Below the pieces are notes generated by a model. That model worked only from the letters and a program-made list of their open reading frames with translations. It ran no database searches and was not told where the DNA came from. A DNA stretch of 64,000 bases from NCBI GenBank assembly GCA_000729835.1, contig JFHB01000014.1:248001-312000 (forward strand), written 5' to 3'. This document shows, piece by piece, positions 1-10,100 of this stretch (its first letter is position 1; every line of letters starts with the position of its first letter). This DNA is from Atkinsonella hypoxylon. Taxonomy: Eukaryota > Ascomycota > Sordariomycetes > Hypocreales > Clavicipitaceae. A program made the position numbers and the translations under genes.

Positions 1-2221
1 CCGGAATGATCCTAGCAATTCGTTTGCTGTCGTGGTGTGCATACCGTAGGACGATTCCGTCGGCGAACGTCCCTGCTGATGGGGTTGAGGCGTGGGTGGT
101 TTGAGGAACGGCGTGAGCATGTTGATCACTGTGTTCTCTGCGTCGTCCTCGGATGCTTGCCTCTGCAGTTGGTCTTCGAGGGCCAATTCCGACTCATGAT
201 TGACTTGACCAGGCGTATTATTGGAGTGCTCGGCGAGCTCTGTGTGGCTCCTTAGATCATTTGCGATATCTGTGTTGGCCACGGAGATTTCCCTGGTATC
301 GGTGGTTTGGGCTAGTACGGCAGTAACTGTACCGGCCTGGACCGCAGAGGGCGTAGCAGAAGGAGTCGCAGACAATGTTGCTGGACTGTACTCAAATATG
401 AGCCAATTGTCGACCACTCTGTACGATACTGGCAACGTAGCGTCCTCTGCGAGAAAGTATGCACAGCGAAGAATGTCCAAGACTCTGGCCAGGCTCTCTT
501 GCACAGGCTCCAGTCGGGAACTCGGCCCCTCGAGGTACGGCTTCAAAGAGCCATCTTCGTCACAGAAGCATCGACAAGCTTCAGGGATGATATCCTCTGC
601 AAGAGGACGGAAGCCTCGGATGTCAAGGTCCTCGGGCAATAAATAAGGACAAGCCGCCAGCTTCTCCTGGCCGTAACTGAATGTGCACAGTAAAGTGAAC
701 ACCTTGGCCAAATTCTGAATCATTGCGGGTGCGACACCGCCAAAAGCTTCCACCGCAGCGCAAATTTCCTGTCGGCGCGCAGCGATCCACATACTGTAGA
801 CACGCAAGACCGGGAGAAAGGCTTCGACGACGGGCGTGACTCGAGAGCCCTTTATCGGCGCGCTGCTGCCCTCATCAGCACCAACTGCCTCCTTCAGCTC
901 GGGTTCAGCCGCTGCGCAGAAATGAGAAATAAATAAAGCATTAAATCGTAAAGTGAATTGATAGAAACGGGAGGCGGCCAGAGTCTGTGTTTCTAGAACG
1001 GGGTTAGTATGATCATGGGTCGAATCATGAAAAAAGAACGATACCAACCGGAATAGTTTGCCGCAGCGACGTGATGAGCAGCAATATTGACAAGAGCCAT
1101 CTTCAACAAGGTTCCCATTGACTTCTCGCTGTTGTAGGCCATCTCCAGTCGATGCATGACTTCACCTTCTAGCTCGGCCTGCTGAGTGAAAGATTCCCCT
1201 TTGTAGAAATGGGCATGCAGTTTGACAAACCACATGGAAAACGCATCTTGGACTGCTGACGCATTGTGTCGTGTCTTCGAATTAGATAATTGAAGGGACT
1301 TGAACTCGGCTTCGAGATTGGACCTCGCATTCGGGTGGCAGGACTCAACAGCCCATGATCGATAAAAATAGTAGACGACATCCAAATGATTTCCTTGATC
1401 CAAGTGAACGATTGCCATCTGATGGTATGCATAGCCCGAGTTGGGTTTCAGCTGGTGCGCAAGACTGTAGTACGTCAAGGCAGTCTCATAGCCAGAGTTC
1501 TTATGTCTGGCTTGAGTTCTGTAACGGGAGAGGTCTCCCATGCGCAAGAGTGTTGAGTGGCATGACTTGAGGACCATAGCACGAAGCTCAGCGACGACAG
1601 GACTGATCCGATCTGCGCTATCCATTTGTTCAACATCAATTCCATTAGCAATCCTTCTCAGCTCCGGAACATCATAACGTGCCGTCAGTCGTTGGATATA
1701 TCCCTTGTAAAATTTCTGCGCAACGCGCAGGAAGTTGTTGTAAGATTTTTCCACCTTGCGCCTCTCGACCGCATGGGAGGAGTGCTTAAGTCGGCCCTGG
1801 ATGCGACGATATTCGGCGTTGATCGAAGTATGTAGAGTCCATAGTGCTTCCTCGGCATTCTCCTTCACAGCGTACGTAAAGTCTAGGAAGATGGTGTGAA
1901 CAAAGGCTAAGCGAAATCTTCGATATAGTTAGTGATGGCGCGCCAAGACAAAGCGAGACATGATGACATATACTTCTCCAGTAGGCCTTCAATAGCCTCA
2001 AACTGCGAAATATCGAACCCCAAATTACTCTCAGTTTGGAGTTTCTCGATCTGCTTCAGCAAATGCTTCCTCAGCTTCAGGGCTTGGCTGTCAATCGAAA
2101 TAGTCAGCATCTGTCTGATCTTGTCAAGTGGCTTAATAGCCCGTCCATGTTCCACGTTGCGCAGCAAAAAAATCCCGACTTACTGCCAGTATTGGCTAGC
2201 CTGTGGTACAGTTGTAGCCAT
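1..2221 (-). CDS. EST1/SMG7-family protein (telomerase / nonsense-mediated decay factor), 5' part
   Basis: Partial gene; its 3' end lies beyond the left window edge. Exons read as 2221-2184, 2087-1960, 1906-1049 and 911 to beyond 1. The N-terminus reads QYWHQALKLRKHLLKQIEKL, then FLDFTYAVKENAEEALWTLH, the tetratricopeptide-like 14-3-3 fold of EST1/SMG5-7 proteins. Exon 3 has TPR-type helices (TALTYYSLAHQLKPNSGYAY region), and exon 4 starts a segment with FLPVLRVYSMWIAARR typical of the EST1 DNA/RNA-binding domain. Family members bind phosphorylated UPF1 in mRNA decay or act at telomeres; filamentous fungi usually have one such protein, so either role fits. The start codon at 2221 was chosen because a 96-nt intron with a perfect GTAAGT donor joins its short exon in frame to the EST1 domain. 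Two donors (GTCTCG at 1959, GTTGGT at 1048) are weak and were chosen by frame. Confidence 0.85.
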
Positions 2222-3405
2222 GTGAACAACGAATGCGCTCGCTTGAACTGGGCCAAGCGGCGATAGTCCGGTTGGGGCGGGTTGGGTCGAACTCGCAACG
2301 CGCAGTGGGAGGGGGAAGTGAATAAAGTCCTTTTGTCACTTCATACTATCAGAATAGCAGGCGGCTAGACGGCCAATGCAGATGCCGCGTTGCGTCAGAC
2401 TAGCCGTGAGCCAGAGTCGGGGCGAACAGGAACAGTCGATATTAGGCTCGGCTCGCGGAAGTCTACTTGCGGCGCCGAGGAGGAAATCATTGGAGGAGAT
2501 TGCAGTTCTGGCGAACAGCGCAAGCGACCGGATAGGCAAAGAAAGCGACAGCAGGGCGATTTTCCGAATGCGAGAGGGCGAGTGTTCTGGCGGACTTGAA
2601 TCCGGGAAAGATGGCGAGCAAAAGAAAACTTGCGAAAGTGAACCGGCCGAGAGGAAAAGGTGAGCAATGACTGAACCCCTCAAGGTGACGAACCAACCAG
2701 TCAACGAACGAGACGGGAGTGCGCCGCTAGACCCTGGAGTTTCTTCGGGTGCAGCGGGGGCCAAAGTTTACCAAACGGTGGAGTCTGGGAGTCCGGCATG
2801 TATGACTTGACTTCTCCGGGTCAAAAACCAACACGTCGGCGCTTGAGAAATTTTTCACTTGAAGAGGCGCGCCGTGTGTGCGAAGGCTATTTCAAGCACG
2901 AACAAGTGACACATGTGACATACGCCATCATGATTGGTGAGAAATGTTGCGAAATTGCTATGTAAGTATGCTGTCATGTACTTGGACTTGGAACTGCAGC
3001 CGCACATTGTTGAAAATCTTAGGCACCTACGGAGTACCTAGGTAGGTACCTAGGTACCTACCTACCCCGTACGTACCAGCGCGCCCCACCATCCCACTTC
3101 GGCCTTACGCCATCGCATGCTGGAAGACAATCAGCTTTCCCCTGTTGTTCTCCCGTCTTGCTTCCTTTCTGGATATAGAAACTGTGTCTCTTGCTATCGC
3201 ACAGCCTCTTACGCGGATGCATCCCGTAAGCTTCTGGAGCTAAATTAGTTTCCAAGCCAGCCCGAGCGCTCAGGCTCAACGCCACCTAGTTCACTTCTCG
3301 GTCCTCGGTCATCCCCCACCGCCTGGAGGGCTTACTCCGTATTGTCTAACTTCTCTGACTTCGTCCAAGTAATACTGATATCACCCCATTAAGCCTAACT
3401 TTAGA
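2222..3405. other. Divergent intergenic region between EST1-like and ZNF511-like genes
   Basis: No gene is seen. It must hold the promoters of both flanking genes. Around 3028-3064 it contains TACGGAGTA followed by a run of overlapping CCTAGGTA/TAGGTACC palindromes, a word pair that recurs in other spacers of this window. A pyrimidine-rich stretch precedes the start codon at 3406. Confidence 0.7.
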
Positions 3406-4236
3406 ATGAAGCGCTCACGAGAGCCTGGTGAAGATATAGACTTCGGCGTTCATAACCAAGACATTGAACGGAAAGCCGGCGAGGACTCAAACCTGCCGGC
3501 ACATAAGGTACCACTCCTCGATTCCGATATCGAGGACGACGAGACCCGCCGCGAAGCCACGATGAAATGCTTGTTGCCGCCACATAGAGAACCAATCGCT
3601 TTTAATTCGTATCAGGAATACGAATCACACTACCACATGATTCACACTAATCGATGTCTCGAATGTCACAAGAACTTCCCATCTGAGCACTTACTCGGTG
3701 TGCATATTGAGGAGTGCCACGACCCTCTTGTGAGAGTTAGGAGGGACAAGGGCGAGCACACAGTGAGCTTGACGTCTTCCGCTCCAGAAAGTCGGCGTAA
3801 CTATTGACCCTTTTCATAGTATTCATGCTTTGTGGAAGGATGTGAGCGGAAGTGTCTCACCCATCAAAAACGCCGCTTACATATGATTGATAAACACATG
3901 TACCCGAGAAATTTCTTCTTTGGTGTTACCAAGGATGGCATCGATGGACGACGTTCACTGCTGGTTGAGGGCCCTCCTCATCGACGGAGGTCTTCAACGG
4001 CGTCCGCTTCGAAAGACTCCCGACGCCGAGCCAGTATAGTAGATGGGAATGAGCCTATCTCAGGGGGCAGAAACAGGGATTCAGGTCCGCTAGCCTCTGC
4101 ATCACCGACAGAGGTGAAATCCAAGCAAAGTGATGATGCCGGGATGGCAGATCTGACGGGGGCCATGTCAGCGCTGCAATTTGTTCCTGCCAGTGTTCGA
4201 TTTGGTCGCGGTCGTGCAGGGTTTGCAAAATCATGA
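3406..4236 (+). CDS. C2H2 zinc-finger protein, ZNF511-like
   Basis: Two exons, 3406-3762 and 3820-4236, joined by a 57-nt intron with a GTGAGC donor, give 257 residues. Residues 54-80 hold a degenerate C2H2 unit, residues 82-105 a CLECHKNF...HIEECH unit, and the exon junction creates YSCFVEGCERKCLTHQKRRL, a third C2H2 unit. This order of three closely packed fingers followed by a PRNFFF block matches the eukaryotic ZNF511 family. The C-terminus is serine/arginine-rich, low in complexity, and ends in FGRGRAGF. Family function is poorly defined; a nuclear, nucleic-acid-binding role is inferred from the fingers. The gene converges on BUD31 with 224 bp between stop codons. Confidence 0.85.
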
Positions 4237-4460
4237 AAGGCTAATCACAGCAAGAGGCTATTTGTCAATGACAATTATCAGTATGATGCAGATGACTAAA
4301 TGGTTATGGTCAATTAAAGGCTGGCTACCTCGTAACTCCCGTAATTCCCAATCCATGCCAAAAATGCTAACATTGCACGACCCCTTCTGTTAAACGTATT
4401 AAGAACGCCTTAACGCCAGACAACATGGTACTTTGACAACCTGACACCTCATTATTCGAC

Positions 4461-4971
4461 TTAGTCGCACGACGCACACCCTCGGCAACCACAGTTGATA
4501 CATTGTCGGTCTTCCTGTCCATCCTTGAGCTCGGCCCGCGGAACTCGGCATATGCAAGTGCTATTAAAGTTGGTTTCTTTCGTTTGTACACATCGAAGAC
4601 AACAGAGCTATGGACGCATCAGCAGACAGTTCATCCAATCAATAATATCGCTAATCATGAAGACTAACTTTCTCGTAACCTTCCTTCTTCCATTTCGCGA
4701 TGAGCATTGCATCAGCGTAGCCATTTTTGAGTAACCAGTCGTAAAGTTGCTTGCTAATAGCTTCTTTCTCGTAATAGAGATCGTATATGTAGCGACTTCG
4801 TTGATGCGAGATCTGAAAAATTTCCCACTGCGCTTGGTGTTTTGGACCTGGAGGGGGAGGTTTGTTTTGGGCGTCCTTCATCTTGTTGGAGAAGATGAGC
4901 AAGTCATTTTCGATGTCACTGAAACCGTCTGGTGGCGGCTTGCGCTTCGAAGAGTGTCGTATGGCGGGCAT
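4461..4971 (-). CDS. BUD31: Pre-mRNA splicing factor BUD31 (G10 protein)
   Basis: Exons 4971-4669 and 4607-4461, with a 61-nt intron (donor GTTAGT), encode 149 residues. The G10 signature runs through the protein: KRKPPPDGF near the N-terminus, then a central region with LYDWLLKNGYAD, then AKWKKEGYEKLCCLRC across the splice junction, and a C-terminal cysteine cluster (CICRVPR, CINCGCRGC) that binds zinc in the family. BUD31 is a core part of the activated spliceosome (NineTeen complex-related) next to the U2/U6 catalytic centre. The ATG at 4971 is preferred because longer in-frame sequence upstream is not family-like. It diverges from the complex I gene with 271 bp between start codons. Confidence 0.96.
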
Positions 4972-5242
4972 TCTACGTGGGCCTTTGACCGCAAGCAGTC
5001 TCTGTGGACAAATTCTCAAGACAAGGAAGGCGAAGCTGCGCAAGTAGAAAAGGATATTTCGAATTTTGCTGTTTCCACACAACATGCCAAGAGGCTGCCA
5101 AGTCGCATGGGAGTGGCACGACAGAGTTGGCCAGTGCTGATCACGTGATACATACTCTGAGGTAGGTTCGTGATGGACCCTCGGCACGGATTCAACGTCA
5201 CAGCACCGCGATCTCCAGGTTGAGAAGCCCTGACTGCCCGCC
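4972..5242. promoter_or_regulatory. Compact bidirectional promoter, BUD31 / complex I 14.8 kDa subunit
   Basis: Only 271 bp separates two divergent start codons, so both promoters and 5' leaders must be here. No TATA box is evident. I infer the regulatory role from position alone. Confidence 0.6.
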
Positions 5243-5960
5243 ATGGCTGTTACGCCGACCCAATTCGCCAAGAAGACGGCGCAATGTATGTCTGCAACTT
5301 CTTACAACTGTGTTACTCCCCTTTGAAAAACTAACACCACGCGTAGCGGCCAACTGGACCGATGCTAAGCGCCGAGTTCTCTCCTCTTATCGCGAATGGA
5401 TTCGAGCAGTATGTTCAATTACACCCATTGAACCCTATTCAAACCGAGTTCGATATCTAGGTCTCGAAGAAATATAGTCCAGATTCGTTGGAGCTCCCGG
5501 ATATGAGTCGCGACTCAATGTGGAAAGATGCTGACGAGACTCAGGCTCCCGAGATCCAGACCATGTACAACATGCCTCTTCCCATCTCTGCCATCCGAAC
5601 TCGGGTACGCCAGGAATTCGAGCGGAACCGATTCGCGAACAAACTTCCCGTGGTTGACGTCCTCCTCTTCAAGTCCCACGCTGAGTATCAGGTACGATCA
5701 GCAGATGTGTTATTGCACAACGGTGTGAAACGGCAACGAGTGGCATTGCTGAACTTTCTTCACACAGGAGATGATGAATTATTGGAAGCAGACCACTCAC
5801 GTCATGTCTTATTTCAAGGAGGAAAACTTCAGGGGAGATAAGAGGCTGCCGTCGAGTTTTATGGAGGGGTTTCTGGAGGTTTGTCGCCGCGCCCACTACT
5901 CCCAAAAAGCGAAACGTGTTTTCCTGCGCATTGCTAACATCTTCGTAGGGCCGGAACTAA
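5243..5960 (+). CDS. NADH:ubiquinone oxidoreductase 14.8 kDa subunit (NDUFA6/B14, LYR family)
   Basis: Five exons (5243-5285, 5347-5408, 5545-5691, 5768-5878, 5949-5960) give 124 residues, the usual size for this subunit. Residues 16-35 carry the LYR-type helix (AKRRVLSSYREWIRA), followed by APEIQTMYNMPLPISAIRTR and an RVRQEFERNRF block typical of NDUFA6. In complex I it sits on the matrix arm and recruits the mitochondrial acyl carrier protein through the LYR motif. The last exon is only four codons (GRN and stop), reached through a GTTTGT donor. Convergent with RPC19; 186 bp separates the stops. Confidence 0.92.
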
Positions 5961-6146
5961 ACAAACCGACAACTTCTCATGTACATAATTTCTTTGATTA
6001 ACCAAAAACCTTTGTCCCACCTAGCAACGCCTTGAGCTCCCCCTTTCCGGTTCGAAATCGACGGCATTGAGTGCCGTGGCTATGTGACAGAATAATCCAT
6101 AATGGAAAACCACCAAAAACAAATATAATGAATCCATTCTCCTCTT

Positions 6147-6809
6147 TCATGAGTCATCGCTCATACCATACTCGGAGTTGAATGCCTGCCTTTTTGTCCA
6201 AAATTCATCGGCGATAACGTCACACATATCTTGCAAGTCGTGTAGGCCCTTCCTGAGGGCATCAACTGCCATGCCCTCTAGGATCGCAAGTTAGTCGACT
6301 ATATACACCATCAAAGGCCAAGGCTAAAATCATACCATATGTCTGAATTCTGACATTCATCTTGGGCTCCGAGGGATGAGGAATTGTGTATGCGCAAAAC
6401 TCAACATCTGGGCTGGATTTAAAAAAGGTGTCAAGGTCAATAATTGTCAAGCAGAGTAACAGTCAGGGCAGAGCAGATATCTCCTTACTTCTTCGTGATA
6501 ATATATCGAAGAGCGTTGCCAAGCGTATGCCCTTCATCAGTGAACTCGAATGAGGCGGCTTGGTCTGTTGAGCCTGGCAGCTGCGAGCAAAGTTAGCTCC
6601 TTCTTGTCGGCCCGTCGGCGACACATAGCACCAAAACTTACGATCCTCACTCTTTGAGGTTCAATCTCTTCCTCCTCTTCTTCATTCTCGTCAACATCGT
6701 CCTCCATCTCAGCGTCCTCGACAGCTGCAGGTTGCGCCGAGGGCGGCCCATCCTGCATATTGACGTCCTGTGACGATGAAGCGTCCACCTTTTTCGAGCG
6801 GCCAGGCAT
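6147..6809 (-). CDS. RPC19: DNA-directed RNA polymerases I and III subunit RPAC2 (RPC19)
   Basis: Four exons (6809-6642, 6580-6489, 6412-6336, 6277-6147) encode 155 residues. After an acidic low-complexity N-terminus (DENEEEEEEIEPQRVRI), the conserved alpha-like dimerisation domain reads FEFTDEGHTLGNALRYII, then NPDVEFCAYTIPHPSEPKMN and YEGMAVDALRKGL. This is the AC19 subunit, which pairs with AC40 and nucleates Pol I and Pol III assembly. The ATG at 6809 lies in AAAATGCC context; the in-frame extension to 6884 begins with GTG and was not used. Introns are 61-76 nt. The start lies about 285 bp from the tRNA-Lys gene, itself a Pol III target. Confidence 0.95.
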
Positions 6810-7093
6810 TTTGTCTTGTTTGGCCAAAATGGCGAGAAGGCGCTCTGATTCTGATGATGGATTTGGCGATATGGATCTCGCCACGGGCTGTCACTGGTTC
6901 TCTTGCAGAATCAGGGCGTCTGGACTTCACGCCGACGATAAATCCTGCTGCTGCATTAACTAGCCCATAAATTTTGAAGTTTACAGAAAATATAGTGGGT
7001 CCACATGCAGACGGGTGGCTGTTGGCAGTAGCGTTGATGTCAATCTACGTATAGTCTTCTTTAGCTACCACTCTAACCAATCATTCGAGTTTG

Positions 7094-7166
7094 GCCCGGG
7101 TAGCTCAATGGCTAGAGCGTGGGACTTTTAATCCCAAGGTTGGGGGTTCGAGACCCCCCTCGGGCG
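7094..7166 (+). tRNA. tRNA-Lys (UUU)
   Basis: A complete 73-nt cloverleaf with no intron. The acceptor stem is GCCCGGG paired with CTCGGGC (one G-T pair), followed by discriminator G. The D arm contains TAGCTCAATGG (A box), the anticodon loop is CTTTTAA, giving anticodon UUU, and the T arm is GGGGG-TTCGAGA-CCCCC (B box). CCA is not encoded, as expected for a nuclear gene. Confidence 0.96.
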
Positions 7167-7174
7167 TTTAATGG

Positions 7175-7182
7175 TTTTTTTT
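7175..7182 (+). terminator. RNA polymerase III terminator of tRNA-Lys
   Basis: A run of eight T residues begins nine bases after the tRNA 3' end, the standard Pol III stop signal. Confidence 0.85.
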
Positions 7183-10100
7183 ATCTTTGCTTCGGGCTGT
7201 TAATTCAGTTCAACCGAGAAGGATCAACAGCAATAGCTTGCTTTTTGTTTCATTGACAAGTGTGACAGTCAAGAGAGAAGATTTATGGCACTTCCTATAT
7301 TCTCATCCTTTTTGTGTACATACTACCCGATTTTCATGATCCAGTCGCGGAACTTTTTTTTTGTTGTCTTTCTTTATCTCGTTTTCCACGTCTGCGAACT
7401 GACGTATGATGAATAGTTGCTCCTGGGAGATGTAGAAGTTCTGCCCTCCACGACAGGCTATACTAACTATCCCAATGAGTTAGCACTAGGTGTTCATGCC
7501 AAGGAGAAGAAACCAACTCCGTGGCATTTGAAACGTAACTGGCTAAATTAAAAGCAAAGTACAACGTTAACATGCCAACACCATTAAATTATATAAAGCA
7601 TAGGAGAACAAGGAAGTTTTTCTGTGACAATGAGGAAGGCTACGTGAAACGCCGGCGGCTTCAGGGTAGGTAGCATTCAGAGAACCGAGGAGGGCAACCA
7701 GGTCAACCCGGATAGTCACCAATCCGCGCCACCTGTGTGCCAATCCTGACGACAAGTCATTAAAGATGAGAAGCAAGCTCTGACTGAAAAGTCTGTGAGG
7801 CTCCCAGGAGCGCAATTGCCCGAACCATGACCGCGATATTGATAGTCAGGGCACAACATGGCGGCAGGCATTGCGCCAGCCAATGGCATCGTCCGCCGGG
7901 CATTAAGAACCATCGCCCTGAAGCCTTAGACCCGACAACTTTTAAACCAATGAAGGTACATCCCGCACCATTCTAAATTATACCACGCTGCAAGTCCCGG
8001 CAAACGTCCGAGTCACAAAGAGCTACATTGCACGTCTTTGCAAACCCCACACCGGCCGGACTTTTTCAACCAAGCCCTAAGGGTGAGGGGAAATTTGGGT
8101 CCACGCGGAGGGCGTAGTCGTCCGGTCGTTCAAGGAGATAAATGTCCCGCAGCTGATTTGACTTGGTCATAATATCACCTATAACGTAGGACTTACGTAT
8201 CGTCAGTAGTTATGCACACACACACGCGCGCACAAAAAAAAAAAAAAACAAAAAAAAACCAGCAACTAGGCACTTTTTAAATCGAGATCGGCGTGGACTC
8301 CGGATGGAGAAACTGGTCACGGACCCGGTGCAGCTTGGCAAGGGGGGGGATTGTTCGTTCTTCGTCAGACACCCCTGCCAAGGCACGCAAGGTGCTGGCG
8401 GACCGCGGTCGCTGACTGGTCCACCGCTGCAACAACCACCTGAGACGTCGACGTCTCAGGTCGAGCCCACAGGGACCCTGAACGGGGCGAACAGACCACT
8501 CAGGTTGGCCGAACGGGTGGAGATGGGTTCGGCACCGACTCGCGCCAACATTGGAAAGCCGATAGTTATGTTGCATTTTCGGGAACGACCCTGGAGGGAA
8601 TCCTGTGCTGTACAATCTGTCTAGATTAACGGAAGCTTTTCTTTTCTTTTCACTCTTTCTTTCTTTCTTTTTTGCGTTCTGTTTTTTATTTATATTTATT
8701 TTGGGCAAAGTTCCCTCCTTGGCACCCCGCCATACTGCTCGTCATACCCCGAGCTGCCGCAACCCCCCCCAATGCTACACGAATGACTATTTTCCCAGTA
8801 CGGAATACGGGCCGGCCTCTTGGAGGAGGGAAAACACGGTTGTTGTCGTGCATACTACCTTAAAAAACCTTGAATACGAGATCGCGAGTCCATGACAAGC
8901 AGACCGCCTCTGAATAAGGAAGTCCGATCCAAACTGCAGGCTTTCCCCCATCGCAATCGTGCCGCATCAGACATCATCGATCATGACTCGTTCCACATAG
9001 ACGATGACGGACCAGATGATGGCGATGTCGACAATGCCAACTTTAACCACATGATGCACGTAACTTTCTTTCCTGCCGCATTGGAAGTACAAAATGCTCC
9101 GCAGGATGTAAGCGCAATAACATAAAATCGAGACTATCCTTTACAAAGAGGCTGAATAGAAAAAAAAAAAAAAAAAAAAAGGCAAAACCAGCATTGAAGA
9201 GCCTCGTGGTGAATATCGATCGACATGACCTAAATCCATATCAACCCCACTCCGTGTACGGAATACTCTGGTGATAATGGCCCCCAACTTGTCATACGTA
9301 TTTTCGCCCGCAGATGCACATCGGATGGAAATGCGCCAGCGGTTCGACGAGGACAAAAAGCAATTAATCAAGCAACACAGTAAATATGTACTTTGATTCA
9401 AGTCGTCATTCGGCCGACTTTTCTTTTACTGCCAAGTCTCCCCAGTATGTAATGCTGCACAAATCAGAGTAGGGATCCGACTGTGGTCAATTACACAATG
9501 CTTCGTATATCTAGAAGTAAGATATCGGATCGGTGACCAGGTAATCTCAATCCGCTATTCCCCGTGACCGCTGGTACTACATCTCCGTGCACAAAGCACT
9601 CTGTACGAGGAAAAAGGATAATAATATTACGTTCTGGTTCAGGTACTCATGCGCCTCCTTGTGAAACTGGTTCCGCCGTTGCTTGTTCAGCTCACGCAGC
9701 ATGACAAATAAGGGTTGAAATGACATTGACATGCGGAATTTAGCCCTACGTTGGGGCGCCACAAGGGGGTGTTGGTGGGAAGAGGAAGGGGGGCCAAGGG
9801 GGGAAAGGGTCCCACGGGAGGCATCTTGGGGATCTTGAGGATCTGATCCGGCTAACCGGCTGTGGGGGAAGAATCAGGAAACCGGAAGCCGTGACAAGCC
9901 CAGGTATTGGTGACAGCGTCGGTTGGGGCTCATGATAAGAACCAAGGACACCAAGTTGAGCAAGTCAGTAAATACGAGTTTATTTCTGCACGCGACATAT
10001 CCATCAAGGCCTTGACTGACAGGACATCCAAGACAGTGACTGACGAGACAGACAAAAGAGAGAAGACCCTCATCCTGCACCTAGACTGTCGTTGCGTTGT

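Noticed and set aside
2336..2764. 142-codon minus-strand frame upstream of the EST1-like gene
   Set aside because: Overlapping open frames occur on both strands in the same low-stop DNA, composition is Ser/Pro/Arg and no domain is visible.
6810..6884. N-terminal extension of RPC19
   Set aside because: The extension starts with GTG; the ATG at 6809 has a good context and suits the family.
8892..9125. 77-codon ATG frame with an acidic middle
   Set aside because: Short, no family resemblance, no splice continuation found.
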